NCBI RefSeq assembly: GCF_001592005.1 | Contig: NZ_BCVZ01000004.1 | Coordinates: 124,001 to 188,000, forward strand | Direction of reading: 5' to 3' | Source of the DNA: Bacillus sonorensis NBRC 101234 = KCTC 13918 | Lineage (GTDB): Bacteria; Bacillota; Bacilli; Bacillales; Bacillaceae | DNA length: 64,000 nt | Shown here: one piece after another, positions 49,621 to 59,402 of the stretch | Position numbering within the stretch: position 1 is the stretch's first letter | Layout of the letters: every line of letters starts with the position of its first letter | Notes under the pieces: model-generated | What the model was told of the DNA's origin: nothing | What the model saw: the letters and a program-made list of their open reading frames with translations, nothing else | The model's database searches: none | Program-made: the position numbers and the translations under genes

Positions 49621-50219
49621 GACATTTTTGTTGCTCCTTTGTTCAATCGCTTCCATTTTTGATGAATCTGCTGTACAAGCCGCTCATATTGGGAAACTCC
49701 GTACAGCAGGACGATGCCTGCCGAACACATCGAAAGCCAAGAATATCCTCCGGCAACAAGGCCTTCATGAAACTTTCTGATGATGAGCGAATATAAAAGC
49801 TCTCCATGGCACATCCCGAGCACCATAAGCGCCAGGCGGTTTATGAAGCTTTTTTCAAATGTCAAGGTCATGATGACAAACAAGATGATGATCAGCCACT
49901 CAGGCTTTAGGATAAACCAAACCGGATCATATAATGCAAAAAGAAACAAAAATCCGTAGGCAGACACCATTGAAAGATGAAGCAGCAAGCGCTTGATACT
50001 TCTATGGAGCGCCGCATAGCCGCCAAGCAGATAAGCGCCCGCATAAAACAGCAGATAAGCGCCGTTCAACAACAGGATAAAGCGGACTTGATACATACTT
50101 AATATGATGTTGAGCAAAATAAATGCCGAGGCAAAAAAACGGGTTCTGTTTTTCTCAAGAATAAATGTGGTTAAAACCCATAAAAACCACATTGACCAAT
50201 AGTAATAAAATTCTTCCAT
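49617..50219 (-). CDS. yphA: YphA family membrane protein
   Basis: 200-residue integral membrane protein with about six or seven hydrophobic segments and a short basic C-terminal tail (YERLVQQIHQKWKRL). Function unknown. The frame extends 40 codons upstream, but ATG 50219 follows GGAGGACG and gives a compact membrane protein. The upstream DNA has an inverted repeat (50230-50249) over the Shine-Dalgarno. It begins the yphA-seaA-cap unit, diverging from ypzI. Confidence 0.8.
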   Translation of the reverse strand: MEEFYYYWSMWFLWVLTTFILEKNRTRFFASAFILLNIILSMYQVRFILLLNGAYLLFYAGAYLLGGYAALHRSIKRLLLHLSMVSAYGFLFLFALYDPVWFILKPEWLIIILFVIMTLTFEKSFINRLALMVLGMCHGELLYSLIIRKFHEGLVAGGYSWLSMCSAGIVLLYGVSQYERLVQQIHQKWKRLNKGATKMS

Positions 50220-50292
50220 TGTTTTCGTCCTCCATATTTTAGTATGGAGTGACTGAGGAATTTTTAAACGTGCAATAAGGAGGGAAAGGCAT

Positions 50293-50424
50293 TTGGGAAA
50301 AGACAGGCAGGAAAAGAAATTGAAGCAGCAAAGGCGCACCGAATCGGACCGTGATCAGTCCATCGCCCATAACGGAGCTACCTCTCTTGAAAGCGCGGAG
50401 GAAGCGCGTAAACGAAACCCATAA
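50293..50424 (+). CDS. ypzI: YpzI-like very small protein
   Basis: 43-residue plus-strand gene. It starts at TTG 50293, 8 bases after a perfect AAGGAGGG, and ends at TAA 50422-50424. The product is basic and charged: MGKDRQEKKLKQQRR at the N-terminus and SLESAEEARKRNP at the C-terminus, with no hydrophobic segment. Length and sequence match what I remember of the YpzI family of Bacillus; function unknown. It is divergent from yphA and convergent with fni across a palindromic terminator. Confidence 0.82.
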   Translation: MGKDRQEKKLKQQRRTESDRDQSIAHNGATSLESAEEARKRNP

Positions 50425-50462
50425 GTAAAAGGCAGCTTGCCGCAGAGCTGCCTCTGGTTCGC

Positions 50463-50488
50463 AAAAGCCGCCGGTTAACCGGCGGCTT

Positions 50489-50490
<2 letters not shown>
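50463..50490. terminator. Bidirectional terminator between ypzI and fni
   Basis: A 28-base perfect palindrome from 50463 to 50490, A4 on the left and T4 on the right, placed between convergent genes. An extra hairpin (GGCAGCTT/AGCTGCC) lies at about 50430-50450. Confidence 0.9.
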
Positions 50491-52700
<2,210 letters not shown>

Positions 52701-52856
52701 TTCAATAACCTCCTTGGTCCAAACCTACACAGCTTTTGTAAAAACGGTTATACCGAACTGAGCGTAAACATCAATCCGGACAGCCGAATATGTACTAAAG
52801 AACTATTCAAAATGGATATTTGAATGTTCTATAAAATGATTTATTATTACTAACTT

Positions 52857-52885
52857 CTAATAAAAGCATGTGTTTGTCAAGTCAA
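52857..52885 (-). promoter_or_regulatory. Candidate promoter of ypfD
   Basis: TTGACT at 52880-52885 and TATTAG at 52857-52862, spacer 17 bp, in the 219-bp cmk-ypfD gap. The rest of that gap is AT-rich with no gene. Confidence 0.4.
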
Positions 52886-52891
52886 AACATG

Positions 52892-52913
52892 CGGACAAAA
52901 CGTAATTTGTCCG
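52892..52913 (-). terminator. Hairpin after cmk
   Basis: Eight-base stem CGGACAAA/TTTGTCCG just beyond the cmk stop. The following minus-strand sequence (CATGTTTTG) has only a weak T run, so read-through into ypfD is likely. Confidence 0.5.
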
Positions 52914-52919
52914 ATTTTT

Positions 52920-53600
52920 TTAATTTTGCGCCTTTTTGTCTACTACCTGCAGGATTTTTTCGGCCACTTCAGCGATGGAAAGTGAAGTCGTGTCGATTTC
53001 AAGCGCGTCATCCGCTTTCTTCAGAGGCGAAATCTCCCGCTCGGAATCAAGCTTATCGCGCCTTCTGATCTCCTCTGCAAGCGTTTCATAATTAACATTG
53101 TACCCTTTTTTGAGATTTTCTTCAAAGCGGCGTTTGGCCCGTTCTTCGACTGATGCCAAAAGGAAAATCTTCACTTCCGCATCCGGGAGGACATGGGTGC
53201 CGATATCACGGCCGTCCATGACGACTCCGCCTTTCACGGCAAGCTGCTGCTGCCTTCTTGTCATTTCTTCGCGGATCCCTCTGTGCTTGGCGACAATCGA
53301 TACCTGATTGCTGACTTCGTCTGTACGGATCGCTTCTGTTACATCTTCGCCTGCAATAGATACCTTCTGTTCCCCATTTTCCGAAACGGTAAGATCGATG
53401 GCCGAGTCTTTCAGGAGCTGGGTCAAGCCGGCCTCATCCGTCAAATCGACGCCTTTTTTCAGCGCCAAATACGTAATGGCCCGGTACATGGCGCCGGTAT
53501 CAATGTAAACATAGGCTTTTTTTCGAGCCACGATTTTCGCCACAGTGCTTTTTCCGGCTGCGGCAGGGCCGTCGATTGCAATACATAATTTCTTTTCCAT
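52920..53600 (-). CDS. cmk: Cytidylate kinase
   Basis: Phosphorylates CMP and dCMP. 226 residues with the P-loop GPAAAGKST near the N-terminus, the [11 protein letters not shown] substrate motif, DGRDIGT and [10 protein letters not shown] lid region. The longest frame adds 15 codons upstream; ATG 53600 follows AAGGAGAGG. It follows the small ypfB gene by 80 bp. Confidence 0.96.
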   Translation of the reverse strand: MEKKLCIAIDGPAAAGKSTVAKIVARKKAYVYIDTGAMYRAITYLALKKGVDLTDEAGLTQLLKDSAIDLTVSENGEQKVSIAGEDVTEAIRTDEVSNQVSIVAKHRGIREEMTRRQQQLAVKGGVVMDGRDIGTHVLPDAEVKIFLLASVEERAKRRFEENLKKGYNVNYETLAEEIRRRDKLDSEREISPLKKADDALEIDTTSLSIAEVAEKILQVVDKKAQN

Positions 53601-53680
53601 AATTCCTCTCCTTGCTCTCTGGTACTCCTTATAGGATTGTATCATGTTCTCAGCGAAAAAGGGGAGATTTTCACGTCGAT

Positions 53681-53857
53681 TTACGGCTTAAATGTCTCGA
53701 TCCATTCGCCGATATTCATTTTATTCACGCCTTCATACTGCACAACCTTTGACAGATAAGGCTCCGTCTGAGAAAAATGGTAGAGAAGCTGCACACATAA
53801 TAAAATCATTCCCTGAACGACGAGTATTTTGATTAATATCCGCTCAAATGTTTTCAT
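53681..53857 (-). CDS. ypfB: YpfB small membrane protein (DUF5359)
   Basis: 58 residues starting [11 protein letters not shown]. One hydrophobic segment (about 8-28) after a basic start makes it a single-pass membrane protein; the outer part includes [16 protein letters not shown] and ends [12 protein letters not shown] 53857 follows GGAGG by 6 bases. It matches my recollection of B. subtilis YpfB in sequence and position upstream of cmk. Function unknown. Confidence 0.82.
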   Translation of the reverse strand: MKTFERILIKILVVQGMILLCVQLLYHFSQTEPYLSKVVQYEGVNKMNIGEWIETFKP

Positions 53858-53982
53858 AAAAATTCCTCCGTGCTTTACCGGAACCGCCGATAAGCCTTTT
53901 CATTGAAATATATGGGCTGGCCTCCGCCTCCCATACCATCAGTATGGAAATGTTCACCGCTAATTATTCCGGATGCCAAAAA

Positions 53983-54009
53983 GGAAAAGGCGTATCGGCC
54001 GCCTTTTCC
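53983..54009 (-). terminator. Terminator after ypeB
   Basis: Ten-base stem GGAAAAGGCG/CGCCTTTTCC followed by five T on the minus strand. Confidence 0.88.
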
Positions 54010-54019
54010 CTTTGTCTTT

Positions 54020-55372
54020 TTACAATCCCTTGTATATCGGTTCTGCACTTTTCATTTTTTCTATTTTTTCTTCGCTGCCGTCGTTCGCGTTGATGAACAT
54101 GCGGAACGTATCGTTTTCGATCGTCCCCAGCATTTCATAGCAGAGGACCTCCTGAGAGTCCTCGTTTGTAATCAGGGCAAGCCGTGTTTCCTGGACTTTT
54201 ACATTATGATTCAGACTCGCTTTCGCTTTCTCAGGCGTCAGCTTAGGCTTTGGAAGGTCCCTTTTCCTGTGGGATGTCAGAAAATCTTTTGCAGAAAAAC
54301 CGACAATTTCCCCATCGTCAAGGGCAACCTTCATGCGGATGCTGTCAGGGTAAAGCCATACGCCATCCTGAACGGGAACAAATGAAAACACGCCGACACC
54401 GTCATATTGAGAGCTTTCGTCCATTTTAAGGTCATCTGTGTCATAACCGTTCTTTTTCAAAAATTGCAGCGCACGGTTTGTGGCATCGTTTAAGCTGATT
54501 TTTTCATCCTTGATTTTTTTGTTTTGAATCAGGTAGACCGGATACCCGCCTTTTTCGGTGATGTCCATATAAATATCGGATTTTTGGTCGGGGTCCTGCA
54601 TGCTGACGGAGTAGACATCTTTGTTCGTCTTCCTGCCGCTTTTCGCTACTTTAATATTGTAATTTTTGTCTTGGGCAAATTTTTGGGCAATCTTTTTCGC
54701 TTCTGCCTGGGTGATTTTATCGCCCTTTAAATGATTATATCCTTTTTCCTCTTTTACCTTGTTTGTCATGGCCGCCGGGCCTAAATCGGTATCCGAGAAC
54801 GCGTTTGCTGTATTTTCAACCGTTTTAAAGCCGTCGATGATGGTATTGTCGCTTTGCTTCTGGCCGGAAGCAAGCGCAAGCTCGACATCCATCCATCTTA
54901 AATTATTGTCAATGATCAGGTGCTGGACATTGCGCAGTTCATTTTGTATATCTTTCGATTTTTCGTAAAGCTTGTTCAAAGATGAATACTCTTTTTTATT
55001 CAGCGGTTCTTTATCAAGGTCGCGAACGGCTGTTTTATAACTGAAATCCCCGACGTTTGCCAAAAACTCTTCCGTTTTATTAAACGGCATAAGTGTAAGG
55101 GGAAGCTGGCTGACATTGTTGTGTGCTTCTGACGTTGTTCTCCAGACTTCTGCCAGGGCGGGGGAAAGCGTTTTTTTGCTGTTCATGGCAAGCGTGCTGC
55201 CGATTTGATCGTGAAGCTGGTCCACCTGATACGTTAAATCGTGGAATGCCCGCTGATAATTGTTTTCGGCATGCAGCAAGACCGCGTCTTTCTCCTGGTG
55301 TTCTTTATAACCCCAGTAGCTCGTTCCGACAATGGCGATTCCTAAAATGGCGATTAAAATTCCTCTGATCAT
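54020..55372 (-). CDS. ypeB: Germination protein YpeB
   Basis: Needed to hold and stabilise the cortex-lytic enzyme SleB in the dormant spore. 450 residues: an N-terminal membrane anchor (about 3-20), a helical domain to about 240, and repeated PepSY-type domains in the C-terminal half (for example ITQAEAKKIAQKFA and SLNDATNRALQFLKK). The ATG follows GAGGTG. It lies 16 bp after sleB, forming the usual sleB-ypeB pair, expected to be made in the forespore. Confidence 0.95.
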   Translation of the reverse strand: MIRGILIAILGIAIVGTSYWGYKEHQEKDAVLLHAENNYQRAFHDLTYQVDQLHDQIGSTLAMNSKKTLSPALAEVWRTTSEAHNNVSQLPLTLMPFNKTEEFLANVGDFSYKTAVRDLDKEPLNKKEYSSLNKLYEKSKDIQNELRNVQHLIIDNNLRWMDVELALASGQKQSDNTIIDGFKTVENTANAFSDTDLGPAAMTNKVKEEKGYNHLKGDKITQAEAKKIAQKFAQDKNYNIKVAKSGRKTNKDVYSVSMQDPDQKSDIYMDITEKGGYPVYLIQNKKIKDEKISLNDATNRALQFLKKNGYDTDDLKMDESSQYDGVGVFSFVPVQDGVWLYPDSIRMKVALDDGEIVGFSAKDFLTSHRKRDLPKPKLTPEKAKASLNHNVKVQETRLALITNEDSQEVLCYEMLGTIENDTFRMFINANDGSEEKIEKMKSAEPIYKGL

Positions 55373-55388
55373 TTATAACACCTCGCTT

Positions 55389-56357
55389 TTATTCACAGAA
55401 AATGTGTTTGCCTATCCTTTTGATTTGAGGTCTTCCCCATATCCACGGGCTCGTGGCTGTGTCAGGGTTGAAATAGTATAAGGCATTTTCTGAAGGGTCC
55501 CAGCCGTTGATGGCATCCAGCACGGCTTTTTTCGCCGTTTTATCCGGCGTCATATAAATTTGGCCGTCGGCCACCGCCGTGAAGGCGAGCGGCTCAAAAA
55601 TAACGCCGGCTACCGTATTCGGGAAAATCGGGCTGTCAATCCTGTTTAAAATTACAGCCGCCACCGCAACTTGGCCGTCGTATGGTTCACCGCGGGCTTC
55701 ACCGTAAACCGCTTGGGCCAATAGGTTGATGTCATTGTTTGAAAAGCCGCCCGGCATGTTGGCAGCGACCGCATCGTATTTTCTCGGTGCCGCTTGTTTT
55801 TCCGGCTGTTTTGGGGCCGCCTGCTGTTTCTGTTGCTGCTTTGGGGCCGCCTGCTGCTTCTGTTGCTGCTTTTGCGCCGCGTACTGCTTTGGAGCGGCCT
55901 GCTGGCGCTGTCTGGCCTCCGCTCTTTGTCTCGCCTGCTGCTGCACTTCTTTTGAAGGCTTTGTCTGATACTTCAGCGGCATGCCTCCGTAATGGGTAAA
56001 TTGGTTACCTTTTCTAAGCTGTTTGTGCACATAAGCACTGTAGTATTTTGTCGTGTTGACTAAATGTTGTTTTGTTTTCGGTCCGACAAGACCGTCTGTT
56101 TCCTTCAATCCAAACCGGTGCTGAAAATTGCGGACCGCCCAGTATGTCGCCCATCCATAAACACCGTCAATCTTGCCATTATAATAGCCGTTATATTGAA
56201 GTCTTGCCTGAAGTTCAATTACATCGTCCCCCGTCGCCCCCCGCTGTATCACTTGCGCAGTAAAGGCGGAGCTTGTTTGACTGAATGGAAGTGAAAGACT
56301 TGTTGCCATAAGGGTACAAAGAATGACATTCAAACAAAAAGAACCTTTCGACTTCAT
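55389..56357 (-). CDS. sleB: Spore cortex-lytic enzyme SleB
   Basis: Lytic transglycosylase that degrades spore cortex peptidoglycan during germination. 322 residues: a signal peptide (to about 32), a peptidoglycan-binding domain (GATGDDVIELQARLQYNGYY, about 38-100), a Gln/Ala/Lys-rich linker with repeats (about 140-195), and a Hydrolase_2 catalytic domain with Glu in VYGEARGEPYDGQVAVAAV and a C-terminal NP...PWIWGRPQIKRIG end. The linker is encoded by tandem DNA repeats (55811-55870) and seems longer than in B. subtilis. Operon with ypeB. Confidence 0.95.
   Translation of the reverse strand: MKSKGSFCLNVILCTLMATSLSLPFSQTSSAFTAQVIQRGATGDDVIELQARLQYNGYYNGKIDGVYGWATYWAVRNFQHRFGLKETDGLVGPKTKQHLVNTTKYYSAYVHKQLRKGNQFTHYGGMPLKYQTKPSKEVQQQARQRAEARQRQQAAPKQYAAQKQQQKQQAAPKQQQKQQAAPKQPEKQAAPRKYDAVAANMPGGFSNNDINLLAQAVYGEARGEPYDGQVAVAAVILNRIDSPIFPNTVAGVIFEPLAFTAVADGQIYMTPDKTAKKAVLDAINGWDPSENALYYFNPDTATSPWIWGRPQIKRIGKHIFCE
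55811..55870. repeat. Two tandem 30-bp repeats in the sleB linker
   Basis: Two consecutive 30-bp units (55811-55840 and 55841-55870) differ at one base and are followed by degenerate copies. They encode AAPKQQQKQQ-type repeats in the SleB linker, on the minus strand, in frame. Confidence 0.9.
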
Positions 56358-56492
56358 GTTTTAAGCCTCCTCCAGCATTTTTGTACCCATATCTTTTGTA
56401 GCGAGGCAGATTTTATACACGCTTTCCTTTCTGTTTCAATCCAATAAACATTTGGCTCAGCTGTTTCAAAAAGAGCATTTTGGAAAATAAAA

Positions 56493-56516
56493 TAGCCGCC
56501 TTGATAAAGGCGGCTA
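56493..56516 (-). terminator. Terminator after prsW
   Basis: Ten-base stem TAGCCGCCTT/AAGGCGGCTA followed by TTTTATTTT on the minus strand; it contains the prsW stop codon. Confidence 0.85.
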
Positions 56517-57182
56517 CAGATCGAGCGGCTGTTCCCCGGCATGGATGGAACGGGCTTTTTTTGCTTTTCGCAGGCCGAACCACCATAGAAACACCATAAA
56601 GGGCAGCATAAAATACATCCAATTTTTAAGAGCAAGGAGAATATAATCATAAAAGCCGTGAAGTACAGCCGGCACAAAAAACGACAGCAAAAGCCATTCC
56701 AGCTGCTTTTTGCGCTTCGAAAAACGTGCTTTACCGATATAAAAGCCCATAATAACGCCGAACAAGGCATGGCTTGATACAGGAAGAAGCGCCCGCGCAA
56801 ACGCGTGCTCCACCCCGTTTCCGATCAAGTACAAAATGTTTTCCAGTGTGGCAAATCCGAGCGAAATGCTTGTCCCGTAAACGATTCCGTCATAATGTTC
56901 ATCAAAATCGACATGCTGGTAAATGCTGAACATGAGCAAAAACCATTTTAAAAATTCTTCCAAAAACCCGGAAGATAAAAACGAGATGACAAAGTTGCTC
57001 TCAGATATGTTTTCTTTTTCCAAAACATACTGTATGAACATCGTCGGAAAGACGAGCAAGACTCCTAGTATAAAAAGGCGGATAACCATACGGATGGGCT
57101 CTGTTTCATACTTTTCCTTCAAGTAAAAATACATCAACAATGCGATTCCTGGAGCTACGCCTGCGGAGATAATTCCGAACAT
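56514..57182 (-). CDS. prsW: Intramembrane protease PrsW
   Basis: Site-1 protease that cuts the anti-sigma factor RsiW and so activates sigma-W under envelope stress. 222 residues with about seven membrane segments and the known catalytic residues: Glu75-Glu76 in LEEFLKW, a DGIVYG and a conserved His175 in HGFYDY. GAGGT precedes the ATG. The stop codon lies in the terminator stem. Confidence 0.94.
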   Translation of the reverse strand: MFGIISAGVAPGIALLMYFYLKEKYETEPIRMVIRLFILGVLLVFPTMFIQYVLEKENISESNFVISFLSSGFLEEFLKWFLLMFSIYQHVDFDEHYDGIVYGTSISLGFATLENILYLIGNGVEHAFARALLPVSSHALFGVIMGFYIGKARFSKRKKQLEWLLLSFFVPAVLHGFYDYILLALKNWMYFMLPFMVFLWWFGLRKAKKARSIHAGEQPLDL

Positions 57183-57267
57183 GTGAAACCTCTTTCCTTT
57201 CCATCTGATTCTATCCTACCATGATTCACAATGTTTTGAAATTGAAAAAGGCAGGCGAAAAAAACAG

Positions 57268-58236
57268 CTAATAGCAAAACTTGTCTTTTATTCCATCGTC
57301 ATAGCTTGCAAGCAGAACCGCCAATTTGATCCGCGCTTTTTTGCTGTCATAATCTTTTCCGAGAATGACGCCTTTTTTGACGAGGTCATAGCTGCTGCCG
57401 GCGTAGTCATAAGTTGTATAGACCTGGCCTTCTTCTGCGCTTGTTGTGACCACGATATGAACGCCTTTTTGCAAAGCGGCCTCTATATCCGCCACCATTT
57501 TCGGCGTCACCTGCCCCCTCCCGACGCCTTCAAGCACGATTCCGGCGGCTCCTTCCTGCACAGCGGCGCGGATAAACTTCCCGTCCGCATCAAGATAGCT
57601 TTTAATAATATCGACCACAGGGAGGCTTTTTTTCAGCTGATGCACGTCCCGTCTTAGCGGCTTCTGATAGACGTATACTTTATCATTGTCAATGATCCCG
57701 AAGTATCCAAAACCAAATACGTCGAAACCCTGAAGATTTGACGCATGAACTTTTTTAACGTAGCGCGCATTGAAAATCCTTTCGTTAAAAACGACAACCG
57801 TCCCGGCTCCTCTTATCTCCTTGCTGCAGGCGGTATAAACGGCGTGCCTGATATTTGTATATGCGTCACTCCCCTGCTCCTCCGGGGGGCGCTGTGAGCC
57901 TGTGACGACAACCGGCCGGTCGTCCCGGATGGTTAAATCGAGGAAGTAGGCCGTTTCCTCAAGCGAATCAGTCCCGTGCGTTACAACAGCGCCGTCATAC
58001 GTGTCATCTTCGAAGACCTTTTCGATGGCGCTTTTCAGCTGGAGCAAGTCTTGAAAGGTAATGTGCATGCTCGGAAGCTGAAACGTCGGATATACATCGA
58101 CTTGCACATCTTCCGGAAGCTTGCAGATTTCGGCCAATTCCGTACCGCTGATGGCGCCTGCCGCAAGCCTTCCGCTTTCTGTCTTTCTGCTTGCGATCGT
58201 TCCGCCCGTCGTGATGAGAGCCACTTTATTTTTCAT
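57268..58236 (-). CDS. L-asparaginase, no signal peptide
   Basis: Hydrolyses asparagine to aspartate and ammonia. 322 residues of the bacterial asparaginase family: ALITTGGTIAS with nucleophile-type Thr13, HGTDSLEETAYF with Thr89-Asp90, TGSQRP, an ARYVKKVHA segment, then the C-terminal domain with GIVLEGVGRG and TTSAEEG. There is no signal peptide, so it should be cytoplasmic. The sequence does not resemble B. subtilis AnsA (VEGENGLAPG-type) and the gene lies outside an ans operon, between prsW and ypdA, where I recall no asparaginase in B. subtilis. Probably gained in this lineage. Confidence 0.9.
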   Translation of the reverse strand: MKNKVALITTGGTIASRKTESGRLAAGAISGTELAEICKLPEDVQVDVYPTFQLPSMHITFQDLLQLKSAIEKVFEDDTYDGAVVTHGTDSLEETAYFLDLTIRDDRPVVVTGSQRPPEEQGSDAYTNIRHAVYTACSKEIRGAGTVVVFNERIFNARYVKKVHASNLQGFDVFGFGYFGIIDNDKVYVYQKPLRRDVHQLKKSLPVVDIIKSYLDADGKFIRAAVQEGAAGIVLEGVGRGQVTPKMVADIEAALQKGVHIVVTTSAEEGQVYTTYDYAGSSYDLVKKGVILGKDYDSKKARIKLAVLLASYDDGIKDKFCY

Positions 58237-58278
58237 CGTAGGATGCCCCTTTTCGTCATAATCTGTGCTGCTATAAAA

Positions 58279-58315
58279 AAAGAGAGCACATCTATATATA
58301 GAATATGCTCTCTTT
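58279..58315 (-). terminator. Terminator after ypdA
   Basis: Ten-base stem AAAGAGAGCA/TGCTCTCTTT with a long AT-rich loop, followed by seven T on the minus strand. It separates ypdA from the asparaginase gene. Confidence 0.85.
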
Positions 58316-58346
58316 CTTGAGTTACAAACCGCAAACTAAAGAATAT

Positions 58347-59315
58347 TTATATCCGTTTTGCGATCTCGGCGGCTATCATTCCGCCATGGAAACGCCCGTT
58401 TTCGATGAAAATTTCATTTGCATTGTTCCCGGCAGCGATCACACCGGCGATGAAAATGCCTTCTTCGTTTGTCTCCATCGTTTCTTCATTAAACAGCGGG
58501 CGGCCTGACTCAGGCTCAATTTCAACCCCCATTTTTTCAAGAAAGCTGTGATCGGGATGGTAGCCTGTCATGGCAAACACAAAATCGTTTTTAATCGTCT
58601 CTTCCTCTTTGGAATCAATCGTAAAGGTCAGCTGATCCTCTGTGATTTCCTTGACGACCGCACGAAACTCCATCCGTATTTTCCCGTGTTTGACGAGGGA
58701 CACGAATTCAGGCAGAATCCACGGTTTAATGCTCGGGGAATATTCTTTTCCCCTGTATAAAACGGTCACTCTTGCTCCGGCTTTCACAAGCTCCAGCGCA
58801 GCGTCAACACTTGAGTTCTTTCCGCCGATGACCGCAACATCTTTGTCAAAATAAGGATGCGCTTCTTTAAAATAATGAAAGACCTTGGGCAGATCCTCAC
58901 CCGGTACATTCATATAATTCGGGTTGTCATAGTATCCCGTCGCAACGATGCAAAACGAGGCCAAATACACATCTTTTGACGTCTCGACTAAAAAGCGGTT
59001 CTTTTCTGTTTTCGTTACAGAGTGGACCTTTTCAAAAGCATTGATTCTTAAATTCTTCCGTTTGGCCACTTCCCTGTAGTAGGCGAGCGCCTGGTTTCTG
59101 ACCGGTTTGCGGTTTTCCGTGATAAAGGCAACATCACCGATCTCAAGCTTTTCACTTGAGCTGAAAAACGTCTGATGGGTAGGATATTGATAAATGCTGT
59201 TTACGATATTCCCCTTTTCAATGATGAGTGCATCGATTCCGATTTGCTGCAATGCAATACCTGCTGAAAGCCCGCAGGGGCCGCCGCCGATAATGATCAC
59301 TTTTTCTTCTTTCAT
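58347..59315 (-). CDS. ypdA: YpdA-type FAD/NADPH oxidoreductase (probable bacillithiol disulfide reductase)
   Basis: 322-residue flavoprotein of the thioredoxin reductase-like family. FAD-binding GGGPCGLSAG lies at the N-terminus, a VIGGKNSSVDAALE NADPH-binding loop near 165, and ATGYYDN / AMTGYHPDH in the middle. The characterised homologues reduce bacillithiol disulfide, which fits bshA and bshB1 in the same window. The frame opens 7 codons earlier; ATG 59315 follows AGGAG at 8-9 bases. No CxxC pair is seen, in line with the family. Confidence 0.9.
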   Translation of the reverse strand: MKEEKVIIIGGGPCGLSAGIALQQIGIDALIIEKGNIVNSIYQYPTHQTFFSSSEKLEIGDVAFITENRKPVRNQALAYYREVAKRKNLRINAFEKVHSVTKTEKNRFLVETSKDVYLASFCIVATGYYDNPNYMNVPGEDLPKVFHYFKEAHPYFDKDVAVIGGKNSSVDAALELVKAGARVTVLYRGKEYSPSIKPWILPEFVSLVKHGKIRMEFRAVVKEITEDQLTFTIDSKEEETIKNDFVFAMTGYHPDHSFLEKMGVEIEPESGRPLFNEETMETNEEGIFIAGVIAAGNNANEIFIENGRFHGGMIAAEIAKRI

Positions 59316-59348
59316 GTTCCGTTCATCTCCTGTCATATCCGAAAAACA

Positions 59349-59380
59349 AAAAATCTCCTATTTTAGGATAGGAGATTTTT
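59349..59380 (-). terminator. Terminator after gudB
   Basis: Twelve-base perfect stem AAAAATCTCCTA/TAGGAGATTTTT with a T run on the minus strand. Confidence 0.9.
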
Positions 59381-59402
59381 TGACTTGTTGCAAATGCTAT
59401 GC

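Noticed and set aside
55726..55999. Plus-strand frames rich in Cys/Ala/Phe opposite the sleB linker
   Set aside because: They are antisense readings of the CAG/GCC-rich repeat in sleB and have no start signals.
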